From Micromonospora sp. WMMD1120 (GTDB lineage: Bacteria > Actinomycetota > Actinomycetes > Mycobacteriales > Micromonosporaceae), in contig NZ_JARUBO010000005.1 in NCBI RefSeq assembly GCF_029626235.1, forward strand, positions 3,318,501 to 3,382,500: a stretch of DNA of 64,000 bases, in the 5' to 3' direction. The notes beneath the pieces are model-generated. The model was not told the origin of the DNA. It ran no database searches and saw only the letters and a list, made by a program, of their open reading frames with translations. Positions 46,958 through 56,714 of this stretch are shown piece by piece (the first letter of the stretch is position 1; each line of letters opens with the position of its first letter). The position numbers and the translations under genes are program-made.

Positions 46958-49624
46958 GTGCGCACCGGCACGCGGCACGGTCGGTCGGGAGGTGTGGTGG
47001 AGGTCGCCGACCCACGCAACTCGCTTCCGGCGGGACGGGTGGCACCGTTCGCCGCCTTCGTCGGCGGCATCCTGGTGGTCGCCGCGTCGACCGCCGCCGT
47101 ACCCCTGGCGACGCTCCCCGACGACCTGCCGGGGCTGCCGCTGGCGTTCTGGACGATGGCCGTGCTCGCCGTCGTCTGCGACGCGCGCCCGTTCGTCCCG
47201 CCGGGGCGTCGGCAGACGTCCGCCGTCTTCCCGTCCACCTGCTTCACCTTCGCGATCCTGCTCGGCTGGGGTCTCGGCCCGGCGGTGCTGGTGCAGGCGG
47301 TGGGGGTCGTCGTCGCGGGCTGGCGGATGCGACACGCCGCCTGGCGGACGGCGTTCAACGTCGGCCAGTACGCGTGCGCCCTCGCCGCCGCCTACGGGGT
47401 GATCCAGCTCGGGTCGGGCACCATCTTCTCCGGCGGACGGTTGCACTGGACCGACGTGGCCGCCGTCGGCGGTGCCACGGTGGCCTGGTTCGTCGTCAAC
47501 TACGGGCTGGTCAGCTGGGCGGTGCGGCTGCGTTTCGGCGACCGGTGGTGGCCCACCCTCCGTGCGGGTCTCGGCTTCGAACTGCTCTCCACCGGTTCGC
47601 TGCTGCTGCTGGCCCCGGTGCTGGTCGCCGCCGCCCGGGTCAGCGCGGCGCTGATCCCACTGGTGCTGGTGCCGCTCTTCGCCGTCTACCGGATGGCCCG
47701 GTTGACTGTCGAACAGCAGCACCTCGCCGCCGCCGACCCGCTGACCGGTCTGCCGAACCGGAAGGCCCTGCTGGTCGAGGTGGCCGAGCAGGTGCACCTG
47801 CACGCGGAGCGGACGGCCCGGGGCGAGCCCGACGGGCAACTGGCGCTCCTGCTCATCGACCTGGACCGGTTCAAGAACGTCAACGACGCTCTCGGTCACG
47901 CCGTCGGCGACCGGCTGCTGGTCGAGGTCAGCGCCCGGCTCGCCGAGGTGCGGCCCCGGCCGCAGATGATCGCCCGGCTCGGCGGCGACGAGTTCGCCGT
48001 CGTGATGACCGGCCTGACCGACGTGGGTCAGGCACGCGACATGGCCGACCAGGTGGTCCAGGCGTTGGCCGAGCCGGTGCCGATCGACGGGTTGCCGTTG
48101 GACGTGGGCGGCTCGATCGGGATCGCCCTCTTCCCCGAGCACGGCGAGGACTTCGCCACCCTGATGCGACACGCCGACGTCGCCATGTACGACGCCAAGC
48201 ACCGCAACGACACGGTGGCCGTCTACGCCCCCGAGTCCGACCACAACTCCGCCGAGCGGCTCGGCCTCCTCGCCGACCTGCGCCGCGTCCTCGAGCGTGG
48301 CCCGCACGGCGACCTGTCGTTCGACGCCGATCCGGCGGGCCGGGGGCGTGCCGAGGGGGAGCAGGGCGACGAGAACGGCCGACACGGCGCGTCGGGTGAC
48401 GCGGAGCGGACTGTCGACGTACCCCTGGGTGCGACGGCTGGGGTGCGCGGCGGTGACGGCGCGGCGTTGCCCAGCGCCACGACGCCCGATGCCGTGCTGC
48501 CGGCGGTCGTCGGCGCGCCGCCGACCGGTGGACGGTGGTGGACGCGGCGTCGGCGCACGGACCCGGCGCTGGCGCACGCCGATGAGCTGATCAACCGGAT
48601 CGCCACCGGAGCCGACCCGATCCGGGGCCGCGACGCCCGGGCCACCGTCACCGGCGCCCGTTCCGGCGCCGCCCGGGACCGGCGCGCCGGGAGCGGCGGA
48701 CGGCGGTCGCGCAACGCCGGTGTGCTGCCCGTGCCGAACGACGGAAGCGGCCCGCTGCGGCGCAACGCGGGGCCGGGCTCGGGTGGGCACCCGATCGGGA
48801 CGACCGGCTGGGCGAGCCGCGACGGCGAACCGGCCGACGACGCCGGGGACATCACCATGTACTACCAGCCGCAGATCGCCATCGCGACCGGCGAGGTGGT
48901 CGGCGTGGAGGCCCTGCTGCGGTGGCGGCACCCACGGCGGGGCATGGTCGACCCGGAGGAGCTCATCCGGGTCGCCGAGCAGAGCGCCGTCATGCGGCTG
49001 CTCACCCGCCGCGTGGTCGACGACGTGGTGGAGCAGTTGGCGAAGTGGTCGGCGGCCGGGATCGGCCTGCGCGCCTCACTGAACGTCAGCGTGCGCGACC
49101 TGCACACCGGCGAGATCGCCGACCAGATCGCGGACCGGCTGGCGCGCTACGGGGTGCCGGCCGAGCGGTTGCAGGTGGAGATCACCGAAGGTGCGTTGAT
49201 GGCCGACCCGCGCCGGGTGCTGGCCACCATCTCGCACCTGCACCGGATCGGGGTGGCCATCGCGCTCGACGACTTCGGCACCGGCTACTCGTCCCTGCAA
49301 CACCTGCGCCGGTTGCCGCTGTCCGAGGTGAAGGTGGACCGGTCGTTCGTCCTCGGCATGGCCGACGACGCCGACGACGCCGCGATCGTCCGGTCGATGA
49401 TCGAGTTGGCCGGGGCGCTGGGGTTGCGGGTGGTCGCCGAGGGAGTCGAGGACGAGCGGACGTGGCGGATGCTGCACGCGGCCGGGTGCGACGCCGCGCA
49501 GGGTTGGTTCTACGCCCGGCCCATGCCGGCCGAGGAGTTGGTCACGTGGTTGGCCCGGTACCGGCCCGTCCGCCCGACCGGCGGGCAGCCGCGCGCCGCC
49601 GCCGATCGTCGCCCCACCCGCTGA
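46958..49624 (+). CDS. Membrane GGDEF-EAL protein with a long insert in the linker
   Basis: An 888-residue protein with an N-terminal membrane domain of about seven hydrophobic segments (residues 26-245), GGDEF domain ([11 protein letters not shown] to [11 protein letters not shown], with GGDEF at 342-346) and EAL domain (EAL at 651-653, [27 protein letters not shown]). Both catalytic motifs are intact, so synthesis and breakdown of cyclic di-GMP are possible. About 180 residues rich in Gly, Arg, Pro and Ala (48300-48848) separate [16 protein letters not shown] from ITMYYQPQ, which are adjacent in normal EAL domains. GTG 46958 is probably leaderless (TTAGGT just upstream); GTG 46997 with GGGAGG is an alternative. 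Confidence 0.92.
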   Translation: MRTGTRHGRSGGVVEVADPRNSLPAGRVAPFAAFVGGILVVAASTAAVPLATLPDDLPGLPLAFWTMAVLAVVCDARPFVPPGRRQTSAVFPSTCFTFAILLGWGLGPAVLVQAVGVVVAGWRMRHAAWRTAFNVGQYACALAAAYGVIQLGSGTIFSGGRLHWTDVAAVGGATVAWFVVNYGLVSWAVRLRFGDRWWPTLRAGLGFELLSTGSLLLLAPVLVAAARVSAALIPLVLVPLFAVYRMARLTVEQQHLAAADPLTGLPNRKALLVEVAEQVHLHAERTARGEPDGQLALLLIDLDRFKNVNDALGHAVGDRLLVEVSARLAEVRPRPQMIARLGGDEFAVVMTGLTDVGQARDMADQVVQALAEPVPIDGLPLDVGGSIGIALFPEHGEDFATLMRHADVAMYDAKHRNDTVAVYAPESDHNSAERLGLLADLRRVLERGPHGDLSFDADPAGRGRAEGEQGDENGRHGASGDAERTVDVPLGATAGVRGGDGAALPSATTPDAVLPAVVGAPPTGGRWWTRRRRTDPALAHADELINRIATGADPIRGRDARATVTGARSGAARDRRAGSGGRRSRNAGVLPVPNDGSGPLRRNAGPGSGGHPIGTTGWASRDGEPADDAGDITMYYQPQIAIATGEVVGVEALLRWRHPRRGMVDPEELIRVAEQSAVMRLLTRRVVDDVVEQLAKWSAAGIGLRASLNVSVRDLHTGEIADQIADRLARYGVPAERLQVEITEGALMADPRRVLATISHLHRIGVAIALDDFGTGYSSLQHLRRLPLSEVKVDRSFVLGMADDADDAAIVRSMIELAGALGLRVVAEGVEDERTWRMLHAAGCDAAQGWFYARPMPAEELVTWLARYRPVRPTGGQPRAAADRRPTR

Positions 49625-49841
49625 CCCGGACACCGCACGGCGGCGGAGCCGCCCGCCGCCCGCCGGTCCGCCCGCCGTCGGACGCCGTCGGACGCCGTCG
49701 GCCGCCGAGGCGGCGGTGGGGGAGTCGAGGACGTCGGCGCCGGAGCGGAACAATAGACTCGCTCCGGTCATCGCGCGTCACGCTCCATCGGCCGCGCGGC
49801 CGGCACACCGCAGACCAGCAGGACTTCAGAAGGGGGCACTG

Positions 49842-50147
49842 ATGGCCGCCATCTCCCGCGAGGAGGTCGCGCACCTGGCGCGCCTGTCGCGGCTCGCCGT
49901 CACCGAGGAGGAGCTGGACACGTTCGCCGGCCAGCTCGACGTGATCCTCCAGGCGGTCGCCCAGGTCGGTGAGGTCGCCGCCGCGGACATCCCGCCGACG
50001 TCGCACTCGGTGCCGCTGACGAACGTCTTCCGGGAGGACGTGGTCACGCCGTGTCTCACGCCCGAGGAAGCGCTGTCGGGCGCTCCCGACGCCGAGGACC
50101 AGCGGTTCCGCGTCCCGCGGATCCTGAGCGAGGATGTGGCCTCATGA
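49842..50147 (+). CDS. gatC: Aspartyl/glutamyl-tRNA amidotransferase subunit C
   Basis: A 101-residue Gat[43 protein letters not shown] and a C-terminal belt [22 protein letters not shown]. It bridges GatA and GatB in the enzyme that converts misacylated Glu-tRNA(Gln) and Asp-tRNA(Asn). ATG 49842 follows AGAAGGGGG. A likely -10 TAGACT lies near 49752-49757. It is first in the operon; its stop overlaps the gatA ATG (ATGA). Confidence 0.96.
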   Translation: MAAISREEVAHLARLSRLAVTEEELDTFAGQLDVILQAVAQVGEVAAADIPPTSHSVPLTNVFREDVVTPCLTPEEALSGAPDAEDQRFRVPRILSEDVAS

Positions 50148-51619
50148 GTGACCTGATCAAGATGACCGCGACGGAGATCGCGGCACTGGTCGCCGGCGGG
50201 GAGACCTCCGCTGTCGAGGTGACACAGGCGCACCTCGACCGGATCGCCGCTGTCGACGAGCGGGTGCACGCCTTCCTGCACGTCGACGCCGACGGCGCGC
50301 TGGCCGCTGCCCGCGCGGTGGACGAGCGCCGGGCCGCCGGCGAGGAGTTGGGCCCGCTCGCGGGGGTGCCGGTCGCGGTCAAGGACGTGCTGGCCACGCG
50401 GGGTGTGCCGACCACCGTCGGGTCGAAGATCCTGGAAGGGTGGCGTCCGCCGTACGACGCGACGATCATCCAGCGGTTGCGCGACGCCGGCACGGTGATG
50501 CTCGGCAAGACGAACATGGACGAGTTCGCGATGGGCTCCTCCACCGAATACTCGGCGTACGGCCCGACGCACAACCCCTGGGACCTGAGCCGGATTCCGG
50601 GTGGCTCGGGAGGTGGCAGCGCCGCCGCGCTGGCCGCGTACGAGGCGCCGTTGGCGATCGGCTCGGACACCGGTGGCTCGATCCGCCAGCCGGGCGCGGT
50701 GACCGGCACCGTGGGGGCGAAGCCCACCTACGGCGGCACCTCCCGCTACGGGCTGGTCGCCTTCTCCTCGTCGCTGGACACCCCCGGCCCGTGCGCCCGT
50801 ACGGTGCTCGACGCGGCCCTGCTGCACCAGGTGATCGGCGGGCACGACCCGCGCGACTCCACCTCGATCCCGCAGCCGGTGCCGGACGTGGTGGCGGCGG
50901 CGAAGCTCGGCGCGACCGGCGACCTGACCGGGGTGCGGCTCGGCATCGTCAGCGAGTTCGGCGGCGAGGGCGCCGAGCCGGGCGTGATGGCGGCGTTCCG
51001 CGAGTCGGTCGACACCCTGGCGAAGCTCGGCGCGGAGATCGTCGAGGTGTCCTGCCCGACGTTCGCGTACGCGCTGCCGGCGTACTACCTGATCGCCCCG
51101 AGCGAGTGCTCCTCCAACCTGGCCCGGTTCGACGGCGTCCGGTTCGGCCTGCGGGTCGGCGACGACGGCAACCGGTCGCTGGAGGAGGTCATGTCGCTGA
51201 CCCGGGAGGCCGGCTTCGGCCCCGAGGTCAAGCGCCGCATCATGATCGGCACGTACGCGCTGTCGTCGGGTTACTACGACGCGTACTACGGGCAGGCGCA
51301 GAAGGTGCGGACGCTGATCACCCGCGACTTCACCGCCGCGTTCGAGCGGGTGGACGCGCTGATCTCGCCGACCACCCCGTCGGTGGCGTTCCCGATCGGC
51401 GCGCGGACGGCCGACCCGTACCAGATGTACCTGGCCGACCTCTACACGATCCCGACCAACCTGTACGGCGGGCCGGGCATCTCGGTGCCGTGCGGGCTCT
51501 CCGAGGGGCTGCCGGTCGGCCTCCAGGTGATGGCGCCGACGCTGGCCGACGACCGGATGTACCGGGTCGCCGCCGCGCTGGAGTCGGCGGTCGGCACGTT
51601 CACCCCGCCGACGCTCTGA
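50144..51619 (+). CDS. gatA: Aspartyl/glutamyl-tRNA amidotransferase subunit A
   Basis: A 491-residue amidase-signature enzyme with the catalytic Lys in [14 protein letters not shown], the Gly/Ser stretch [15 protein letters not shown] and the nucleophile Ser in [24 protein letters not shown]. It releases ammonia from glutamine and passes it to the GatB site. It is translationally coupled to gatC by ATGA. In this genome gatB is not directly next: an ATPase stub and a divergent small gene lie between gatA and gatB. Confidence 0.97.
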   Translation: MSDLIKMTATEIAALVAGGETSAVEVTQAHLDRIAAVDERVHAFLHVDADGALAAARAVDERRAAGEELGPLAGVPVAVKDVLATRGVPTTVGSKILEGWRPPYDATIIQRLRDAGTVMLGKTNMDEFAMGSSTEYSAYGPTHNPWDLSRIPGGSGGGSAAALAAYEAPLAIGSDTGGSIRQPGAVTGTVGAKPTYGGTSRYGLVAFSSSLDTPGPCARTVLDAALLHQVIGGHDPRDSTSIPQPVPDVVAAAKLGATGDLTGVRLGIVSEFGGEGAEPGVMAAFRESVDTLAKLGAEIVEVSCPTFAYALPAYYLIAPSECSSNLARFDGVRFGLRVGDDGNRSLEEVMSLTREAGFGPEVKRRIMIGTYALSSGYYDAYYGQAQKVRTLITRDFTAAFERVDALISPTTPSVAFPIGARTADPYQMYLADLYTIPTNLYGGPGISVPCGLSEGLPVGLQVMAPTLADDRMYRVAAALESAVGTFTPPTL

Positions 51620-51630
51620 GGGCGGGCGGG

Positions 51631-51738
51631 ATGCTGACGCGGATCGGGATCGACGGCTGCACGTCTTTCCGTGATCTCTCGTTGGACATCCCGCCCTTCC
51701 TCGTGATCATCGGCCGGTCGGGTTACCGCCCAGCCTGA
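51631..51738 (+). pseudogene. 35-residue N-terminal stub of an AAA/SMC-like ATPase
   Basis: MLTRIGIDGCTSFRDLSLDIPPFLVIIGRSGYRPA strongly resembles the first beta strands of AAA ATPases of the RecF/SMC-like kind (MLTRIEIDGFKSFxDFSLDLxPFTVIxGPNGSGKS). It stops exactly where Walker A should begin: the GPNGSGKS position reads GRSGYRPA and then ends at 51736-51738. The start is 11 bases after the gatA stop behind GGGCGGG. The last 16 bases overlap the convergent membrane-protein gene. The rest of the gene appears to be deleted. Confidence 0.65.
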
Positions 51739-52280
51739 TCAGGGGCCGGCTGGGAGAGGTAGCGCCGGGCGCGCCGGATGGCAACCCAGTGCAGACCGAG
51801 CGCAGTCGCCCAGGCGAGTACGCCCAGCCCGGACACCCACCGGGTGGACGTCCTGTCGGTGCCGACGACCAGCAGCACCTGTGCCGCCAGCGCCGCACCG
51901 TAGATCCAGCTCACCCACCTCTGGGAGACCTGGCGCTCCGCCTCCTTACGGGCCAGCGCGTCGATCCGCGGGTCGGTGGTTCGCCCGTCGCGTAGGGCCG
52001 CCTTCACCTGGCGCAGGCTGCCCGGGACGGAGCCGACCGACCGGGTGGGGTCGCTTCGCCTCCAGCGGGTCACCAGCAGGGCGACGGCGGCACCCACCAT
52101 GGCGGGGGCCGAGATGACCAGCAACCAGGCCAGCGGGCCACTCGAAGCCACGTCGCCGTCGTCGATGAGCGCCCCGACGGCGAACGCGGCCGCGACGGCG
52201 GCCAGCAGCAGCGTTATCGCGACGACGGTCAGTCCACGCGTGCGCCGCCGAGCCGCCGTGCCGTCCCCCGTGTTCGTCAT
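51723..52280 (-). CDS. Four-helix membrane protein of unknown function
   Basis: A 185-residue protein with an Arg-rich N-terminus and four hydrophobic segments in two pairs (about 17-38 and 49-70; 124-141 and 148-165), separated by a charged cytoplasmic stretch with SLRQVKAALRDGRTTDPRIDALARKEAERQ. This recalls small actinobacterial membrane proteins of unknown role. ATG 52280 has GGTAGG upstream. It lies against the gat operon between gatA and gatB. Confidence 0.75.
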   Translation of the reverse strand: MTNTGDGTAARRRTRGLTVVAITLLLAAVAAAFAVGALIDDGDVASSGPLAWLLVISAPAMVGAAVALLVTRWRRSDPTRSVGSVPGSLRQVKAALRDGRTTDPRIDALARKEAERQVSQRWVSWIYGAALAAQVLLVVGTDRTSTRWVSGLGVLAWATALGLHWVAIRRARRYLSQPAPDQAGR

Positions 52281-52421
52281 GACCGATACCTACCCTGCTG
52301 GCCGTTGCGCTACGCGGGGGGTGGGTCGGTCACGACGTGTGCGGCGAAACCCCGGCGAACCGGGGGTGGGCAACCCGATTAGGCTGGACAGGTTCTGTCC
52401 GGATCGCGCCTGGAGCGTCTC

Positions 52422-53921
52422 ATGACCACGACACTGCCCGCGTACGACGAGGTCGTCGCGCGCTACGAACCGGTGATCGGCCTGGAGACCCACGTCGAGC
52501 TGGGCACGAACACCAAGATGTGGTGCGGCTGCCCGACCGACTTCGGTGGTGAGCCGAACACCCGGGTCTGCCCGGTGTGCCTCGGCCTGCCCGGCTCGCT
52601 GCCGGTGGCCAACAAGGCCGCCATCGAGGCGATCATCCGCATCGGTCTGGCCCTGAACTGCTCGATCGCCGAGTGGTGCCGGTTCGCCCGGAAGAACTAC
52701 TTCTACCCGGACATGCCGAAGAACTTCCAGATCAGCCAGTACGACGAGCCGATCTGCTTCGACGGTTACCTGGACGTCGAGGTGGGCGGCGAGACGGTGC
52801 GGATCGAGATCGAGCGGGTGCACCTGGAGGAGGACACCGGCAAGACGCTGCACGTCGGTGGCGCGACCGGTCGCATCCACGGCGCGACCGAGTCGCTGGT
52901 CGACTACAACCGGGCCGGCATCCCGCTCGTCGAGATCGTCACCAAGCCGATCACCGGCACCGGCGCGCTCGCTCCCGAGGTGGCCCGGGCGTACGTCGCC
53001 GAGCTGCGGGACGTGATCCGTGGCCTCGGCGTCTCCGACGTGCGGATGGAGGAGGGTTCGCTGCGCTGCGACGTGAACACCTCGCTGAACCTGCCGGGCG
53101 CGGAGTGGGGCACCCGCACCGAGACCAAGAACGTCAACTCGCTGCGCTCGGTGGAGCGGGCGGTCCGCTCGGAGATGCTGCGGCAGGCGTCGGTGCTCGA
53201 CGCGGGGGGCCGGATCACCCAGGAGACCCGGCACTTCCACGAGGACACCGGCGACACCACCCCGGGCCGGTCGAAGGAGACGGCGACCGACTACCGCTAC
53301 TTCCCCGAGCCGGACCTGGTGCCGATCGCCCCGGACCGGGCCTGGGTCGCCGAGCTGAAGGCCGCCCTGCCGGAGCTTCCGCGGGTGCACCGGCGTCGGC
53401 TCCAGGAGCAGTGGGGCCTGTCGGACCTGGACATGCAGTCGGTGCTCAACGCCGGCGCCGTCGAGCTGATCGAGGCCACCGTCGCCGCCGGCACCACCCC
53501 GGCCGCCGCCCGCAAGTGGTGGCTGGGTGAGCTGTCCCGCCGGGCCAACGAGAGCGGCGTGGAGCTGGCCCAGGTCGGCGCCACCCCCGCCCAGGTCGCC
53601 GAGTTGCAGGGGCTGGTCGACGCCGGCAAGCTCAACGACAAGATGGCCCGTACCGTGCTGGAGGGCGTGGTCGACGGTGAGGGCTCACCCACCGAGATCA
53701 TGACCGGCCGGGGCCTCGAGGTCGTGTCGGACACCGGCGCGCTCACCGCCGCCGTGGACGAGGCCATCGCCGCCAACCCGGGCATCGCCGACAAGATCCG
53801 CAGCGGCAAGGTCGCCGCGGCCGGCGCGCTGGTCGGCGCGGTGATGAAGTCGACCCGTGGTCAGGCCGACGCCGCCGCCGTCCGCACGCTGATCCTGGAG
53901 CGCCTCGGCGTCCAGGGCTGA
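52422..53921 (+). CDS. gatB: Aspartyl/glutamyl-tRNA amidotransferase subunit B
   Basis: A 499-residue Gat[45 protein letters not shown], the cradle domain with [64 protein letters not shown] and the C-terminal YqeY-like tail ([26 protein letters not shown]). It activates the misacylated tRNA for amide transfer. ATG 52422 follows GGAGCG. It has its own promoter region after the divergent membrane-protein gene and ends at a strong terminator. Confidence 0.97.
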   Translation: MTTTLPAYDEVVARYEPVIGLETHVELGTNTKMWCGCPTDFGGEPNTRVCPVCLGLPGSLPVANKAAIEAIIRIGLALNCSIAEWCRFARKNYFYPDMPKNFQISQYDEPICFDGYLDVEVGGETVRIEIERVHLEEDTGKTLHVGGATGRIHGATESLVDYNRAGIPLVEIVTKPITGTGALAPEVARAYVAELRDVIRGLGVSDVRMEEGSLRCDVNTSLNLPGAEWGTRTETKNVNSLRSVERAVRSEMLRQASVLDAGGRITQETRHFHEDTGDTTPGRSKETATDYRYFPEPDLVPIAPDRAWVAELKAALPELPRVHRRRLQEQWGLSDLDMQSVLNAGAVELIEATVAAGTTPAAARKWWLGELSRRANESGVELAQVGATPAQVAELQGLVDAGKLNDKMARTVLEGVVDGEGSPTEIMTGRGLEVVSDTGALTAAVDEAIAANPGIADKIRSGKVAAAGALVGAVMKSTRGQADAAAVRTLILERLGVQG

Positions 53922-53931
53922 GACCCACCCC

Positions 53932-53966
53932 GGAAGGCCGCCGCCGCGACCCGGCGGCGGCCTTCC
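53932..53966 (+). terminator. Terminator after gatB
   Basis: A perfect 15-base GC-rich stem (53932-53946 with 53952-53966) and 5-base loop lie 10 bases after the gatB stop codon. Confidence 0.9.
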
Positions 53967-54041
53967 GTCACCCCTGCCGACCACGCGGCCACCCCGCACC
54001 CCTCGCGAGGGCGTCAACGGCGACGCCCGGATGGAGCCACA

Positions 54042-56399
54042 GTGACCCAGCACGACCTTGCCGTCCTCGACGAGATCCAGCGGCGGGTGCTCTGGCTCGC
54101 CACCCGCATCGTGGACGCCGCCAACCACGACCGGGCCACCGGCGACGGCGTCAAGGTCGGCGGGCACCAGGCGTCCAGCGCCTCCCTGGTCACCGCGATG
54201 ACCGCGCTCTGGTTCGCGCACCTGGACGCCGAGGACCGGGTCGCCGTGAAGCCGCACGCCTCCCCGGTGTTCCACGCCATCCAGTACCTGCTCGGCAACC
54301 TGGACCGCTCCTACCTGCCCCGGCTGCGGGCGCGCGGCGGCCTCCAGTCGTACCCGTCGCGCACCAAGGACCCGGACGCCGTGGACTTCTCCACCGGTTC
54401 GGTCGGCCTGGGCGCGGCGGCCCCGCTCTTCGCCGCCGCCACCCGGCGGTACGTCGACGCGCACTTCGGTGCCCGGCCGCACTCCCGGTTCGTGGCCCTG
54501 ATCGGTGACGCCGAACTGGACGAGGGCAACATCTGGGAGGCGGTGGCCGACCCGGCGACCACCGGGCTGGGCAACGTCATGTGGCTGGTCGACTTCAACC
54601 GGCAGTCGCTGGACCGTGTGGTCCCTGGCATCCGGATCAACCAGTGGCGGGGTCAGTTCGAGGCGGCCGGCTGGCACGTCGTGGAGGTCAAGTACGGCCG
54701 CCGGCTCGCCGAGGCGTACGCCCGGCCGGGTGGCGAGGCGCTGCGTGACTGGATCGACGCGATGCCCAACGAGCAGTACCAGTCGCTGTTCGGGCTGACC
54801 GGGCCGGCGCTGCGCAAGCAGTTCCTCGACGGCGCGCCGGCCGGCATCGCCGAGCTGATCGCCGACGTCACCGACGAGGATCTCGGCCCGCTCGTCACCG
54901 ACCTGGGCGGGCACGACCTTCAGGCGATGCTCGACGCGTACGCCCAGTGCGACGCGGTCACCGACCGGCCCAGCGTCGTCTTCGCGTACACCGTCAAGGG
55001 TTGGGGGTTGCCCATCGCCGGCAACCCGCGCAACCATTCGGCGCTGCTCAGCCCGGAGCAGGTCGACACGCTGCGCGCCGCGCAGGGGTTGACCGCCGAG
55101 ACCGAGTGGGACCGCCTCGACCCGGCGTCCCCCGCCGGGATCACGGCCGGCGCCCGCCGGGAGGCGCTGTCCCGCGCGCCCCGCGAGCGCGCGTTGGGGG
55201 TCACCGTTCCGGAGAGCACGGGAGTACGCGCAACCAAGCCGATCTCCACCCAGGAGGTCTTCGGCCGGGTGCTGGTGGACCTGGCGCGGGACCGGGAGGT
55301 GGGCCGCTACCTGGTCACCACCGCACCGGACGTGGCCACCTCCACCAACCTCGCCGGGTTCATCAACAAGACCGGCGTGTTCGCGCCCACCGAGCAGCGC
55401 TCCTGGACCGAGGACCGGATGCTGCGCTGGACGGAGAGCCCGGCCGGGCAGCACATCGAGCTGGGCATCTCGGAGATGAACCTGTTCCTGCTGCTCGGTC
55501 AGCTCGGCCTGTCCTGGGACCTGTCCGGGCAGCCGCTGCTGCCGGTGGGCACCGTCTACGACCCGTTCGTGCTGCGCGGCCTGGACGCGTTCCTGTACGG
55601 CACGTACTCCGGCTCCCGGTTCGTGGTGGCCGGCACGCCGTCCGGCATCACCCTGGCCCCGGAGGGCGGCGCGCACCAGTCCACGATCACCGCTTCGGTG
55701 GGCCTGGAGCTGCCCGGGGTGACCTTCGTCGAACCCGCGTACGCGGCCAGCCTGGACTGGCTGCTCTGCGACGCGCTCGGGCAGATCGCCGGAGGTTCGG
55801 CCCCGGCCGCGACCGCCGCTCCGGCCGAGGACGGCGCGTACTACTTCCGGTTGAGCACCCGGCCCCTGGACCAGGCCCCGTTCGAGGCGGCTCGGGTCCG
55901 GCTCGGCGACGCGGTGCTGCGCCGGCAGGTGGTCGCCGGGGCGTACCGGCTGGTCGACGCGCACCAGGCGTACCCGCACCTGGCCGACGCGCCGGTGGTG
56001 CAGCTCGCCGCCTCCGGAGCGGTGCTGCCCGAGGTGCTGGCCGCCGCGGCGGAGCTGGCCGACGAGGGCATCGCCGCGCACGTCGTGGACGTGACCTCGC
56101 TGGACCGGCTCTACCGGGCCTGGCAGCGCACCCTGCGCCAGGGCGTCCGCACGGCCACCGTGCCGAGCGTGCCGGGCGCGCTGCGGTCCGCGTTCGCCGA
56201 CCGGGTGCCGGTGGTGACGGTGCACGACGCCGCGTCGCACGCGATGGCCTGGCTCGGGTCGGCTCTCGGCGCTCCGGCGGTGCCGCTCGGGGTGGACGAG
56301 TTCGGCCAGTCCGGCAGCGTCGCCGAGCTGTACGAGCTGCACGACCTGCTGCCCGGCAGCATCGTCAACGCCGCCCTGGCCGCGCTCGCCCTGCGCTGA
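54042..56399 (+). CDS. Transketolase/PDH-E1-like thiamine diphosphate enzyme
   Basis: A 785-residue protein with the fused alpha-beta layout of transketolase or homodimeric pyruvate dehydrogenase E1. The first domain has KPHASPVFHAIQYLLG, VDFSTGSVGLGAAAPLFAAA, and a TPP motif starting GDAELDEGNIWEA and ending MWLVDFN; the second has FAPTEQRSWTED, QHIELGISEMNLFLLLGQLG and EGGAHQSTITASVGLELPGVTFVEP. It is shorter than AceE (about 890) and lacks its usual linker to E2. The substrate is unknown; oxidative decarboxylation or ketol transfer are possible. GTG 54042 follows GGAG. It stands alone between two terminator-like regions. Confidence 0.85.
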   Translation: MTQHDLAVLDEIQRRVLWLATRIVDAANHDRATGDGVKVGGHQASSASLVTAMTALWFAHLDAEDRVAVKPHASPVFHAIQYLLGNLDRSYLPRLRARGGLQSYPSRTKDPDAVDFSTGSVGLGAAAPLFAAATRRYVDAHFGARPHSRFVALIGDAELDEGNIWEAVADPATTGLGNVMWLVDFNRQSLDRVVPGIRINQWRGQFEAAGWHVVEVKYGRRLAEAYARPGGEALRDWIDAMPNEQYQSLFGLTGPALRKQFLDGAPAGIAELIADVTDEDLGPLVTDLGGHDLQAMLDAYAQCDAVTDRPSVVFAYTVKGWGLPIAGNPRNHSALLSPEQVDTLRAAQGLTAETEWDRLDPASPAGITAGARREALSRAPRERALGVTVPESTGVRATKPISTQEVFGRVLVDLARDREVGRYLVTTAPDVATSTNLAGFINKTGVFAPTEQRSWTEDRMLRWTESPAGQHIELGISEMNLFLLLGQLGLSWDLSGQPLLPVGTVYDPFVLRGLDAFLYGTYSGSRFVVAGTPSGITLAPEGGAHQSTITASVGLELPGVTFVEPAYAASLDWLLCDALGQIAGGSAPAATAAPAEDGAYYFRLSTRPLDQAPFEAARVRLGDAVLRRQVVAGAYRLVDAHQAYPHLADAPVVQLAASGAVLPEVLAAAAELADEGIAAHVVDVTSLDRLYRAWQRTLRQGVRTATVPSVPGALRSAFADRVPVVTVHDAASHAMAWLGSALGAPAVPLGVDEFGQSGSVAELYELHDLLPGSIVNAALAALALR

Positions 56400-56503
56400 C
56401 CCGACCCCGGCGAGGAGTGCTGTCACTCTGAGTGAGATGCACGGGTGACGCGCGTTCGCAACCCACGGTGCTGACAGCCGCCGACAACGCCAAACCCCAT
56501 GCG

Positions 56504-56630
56504 CCCTTTGCTCTGCCGCCGCCGATGCGCCACGAGCTTGACCAGCGCGGACAGGTCGTGGTCACGCCGGCGGCAACGTGGCCGCGTTCACCGACAGTGA
56601 CTGGTGCGGATTGGGCGGCAGAGCAAAGGG
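56504..56630. repeat. Intergenic inverted repeat (CCCTTTGCTCTGCCGCC type)
   Basis: CCCTTTGCTCTGCCGCC (56504-56520) is matched exactly by its reverse complement at 56614-56630, enclosing 93 bases with further partial symmetry. It sits in a 315-base gap between the convergent TPP-enzyme and metallophosphoesterase genes. No open frame in it looks coding. It may be a transcription barrier or a miniature, mobilisable element, and it has a different core from the two GATCTTGC repeats. Confidence 0.75.
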
Positions 56631-56714
56631 GGTGAGGGGGCGGTTTCGGGGTTCCTGTCTGTCTACTGTCCGTGACGTTCGAGGGGGAGGTCGCCCTTCC
56701 GGCCGCCCGCCGGC

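Noticed and set aside
46946..48931. Long minus-strand frame over the GGDEF-EAL gene
   Set aside because: It is antisense to intact GGDEF and EAL motifs and has no recognisable domain.
53685..56426. A 913-codon minus-strand frame over gatB and the TPP enzyme
   Set aside because: It is antisense to two conserved enzymes; no start signal or domain is seen.
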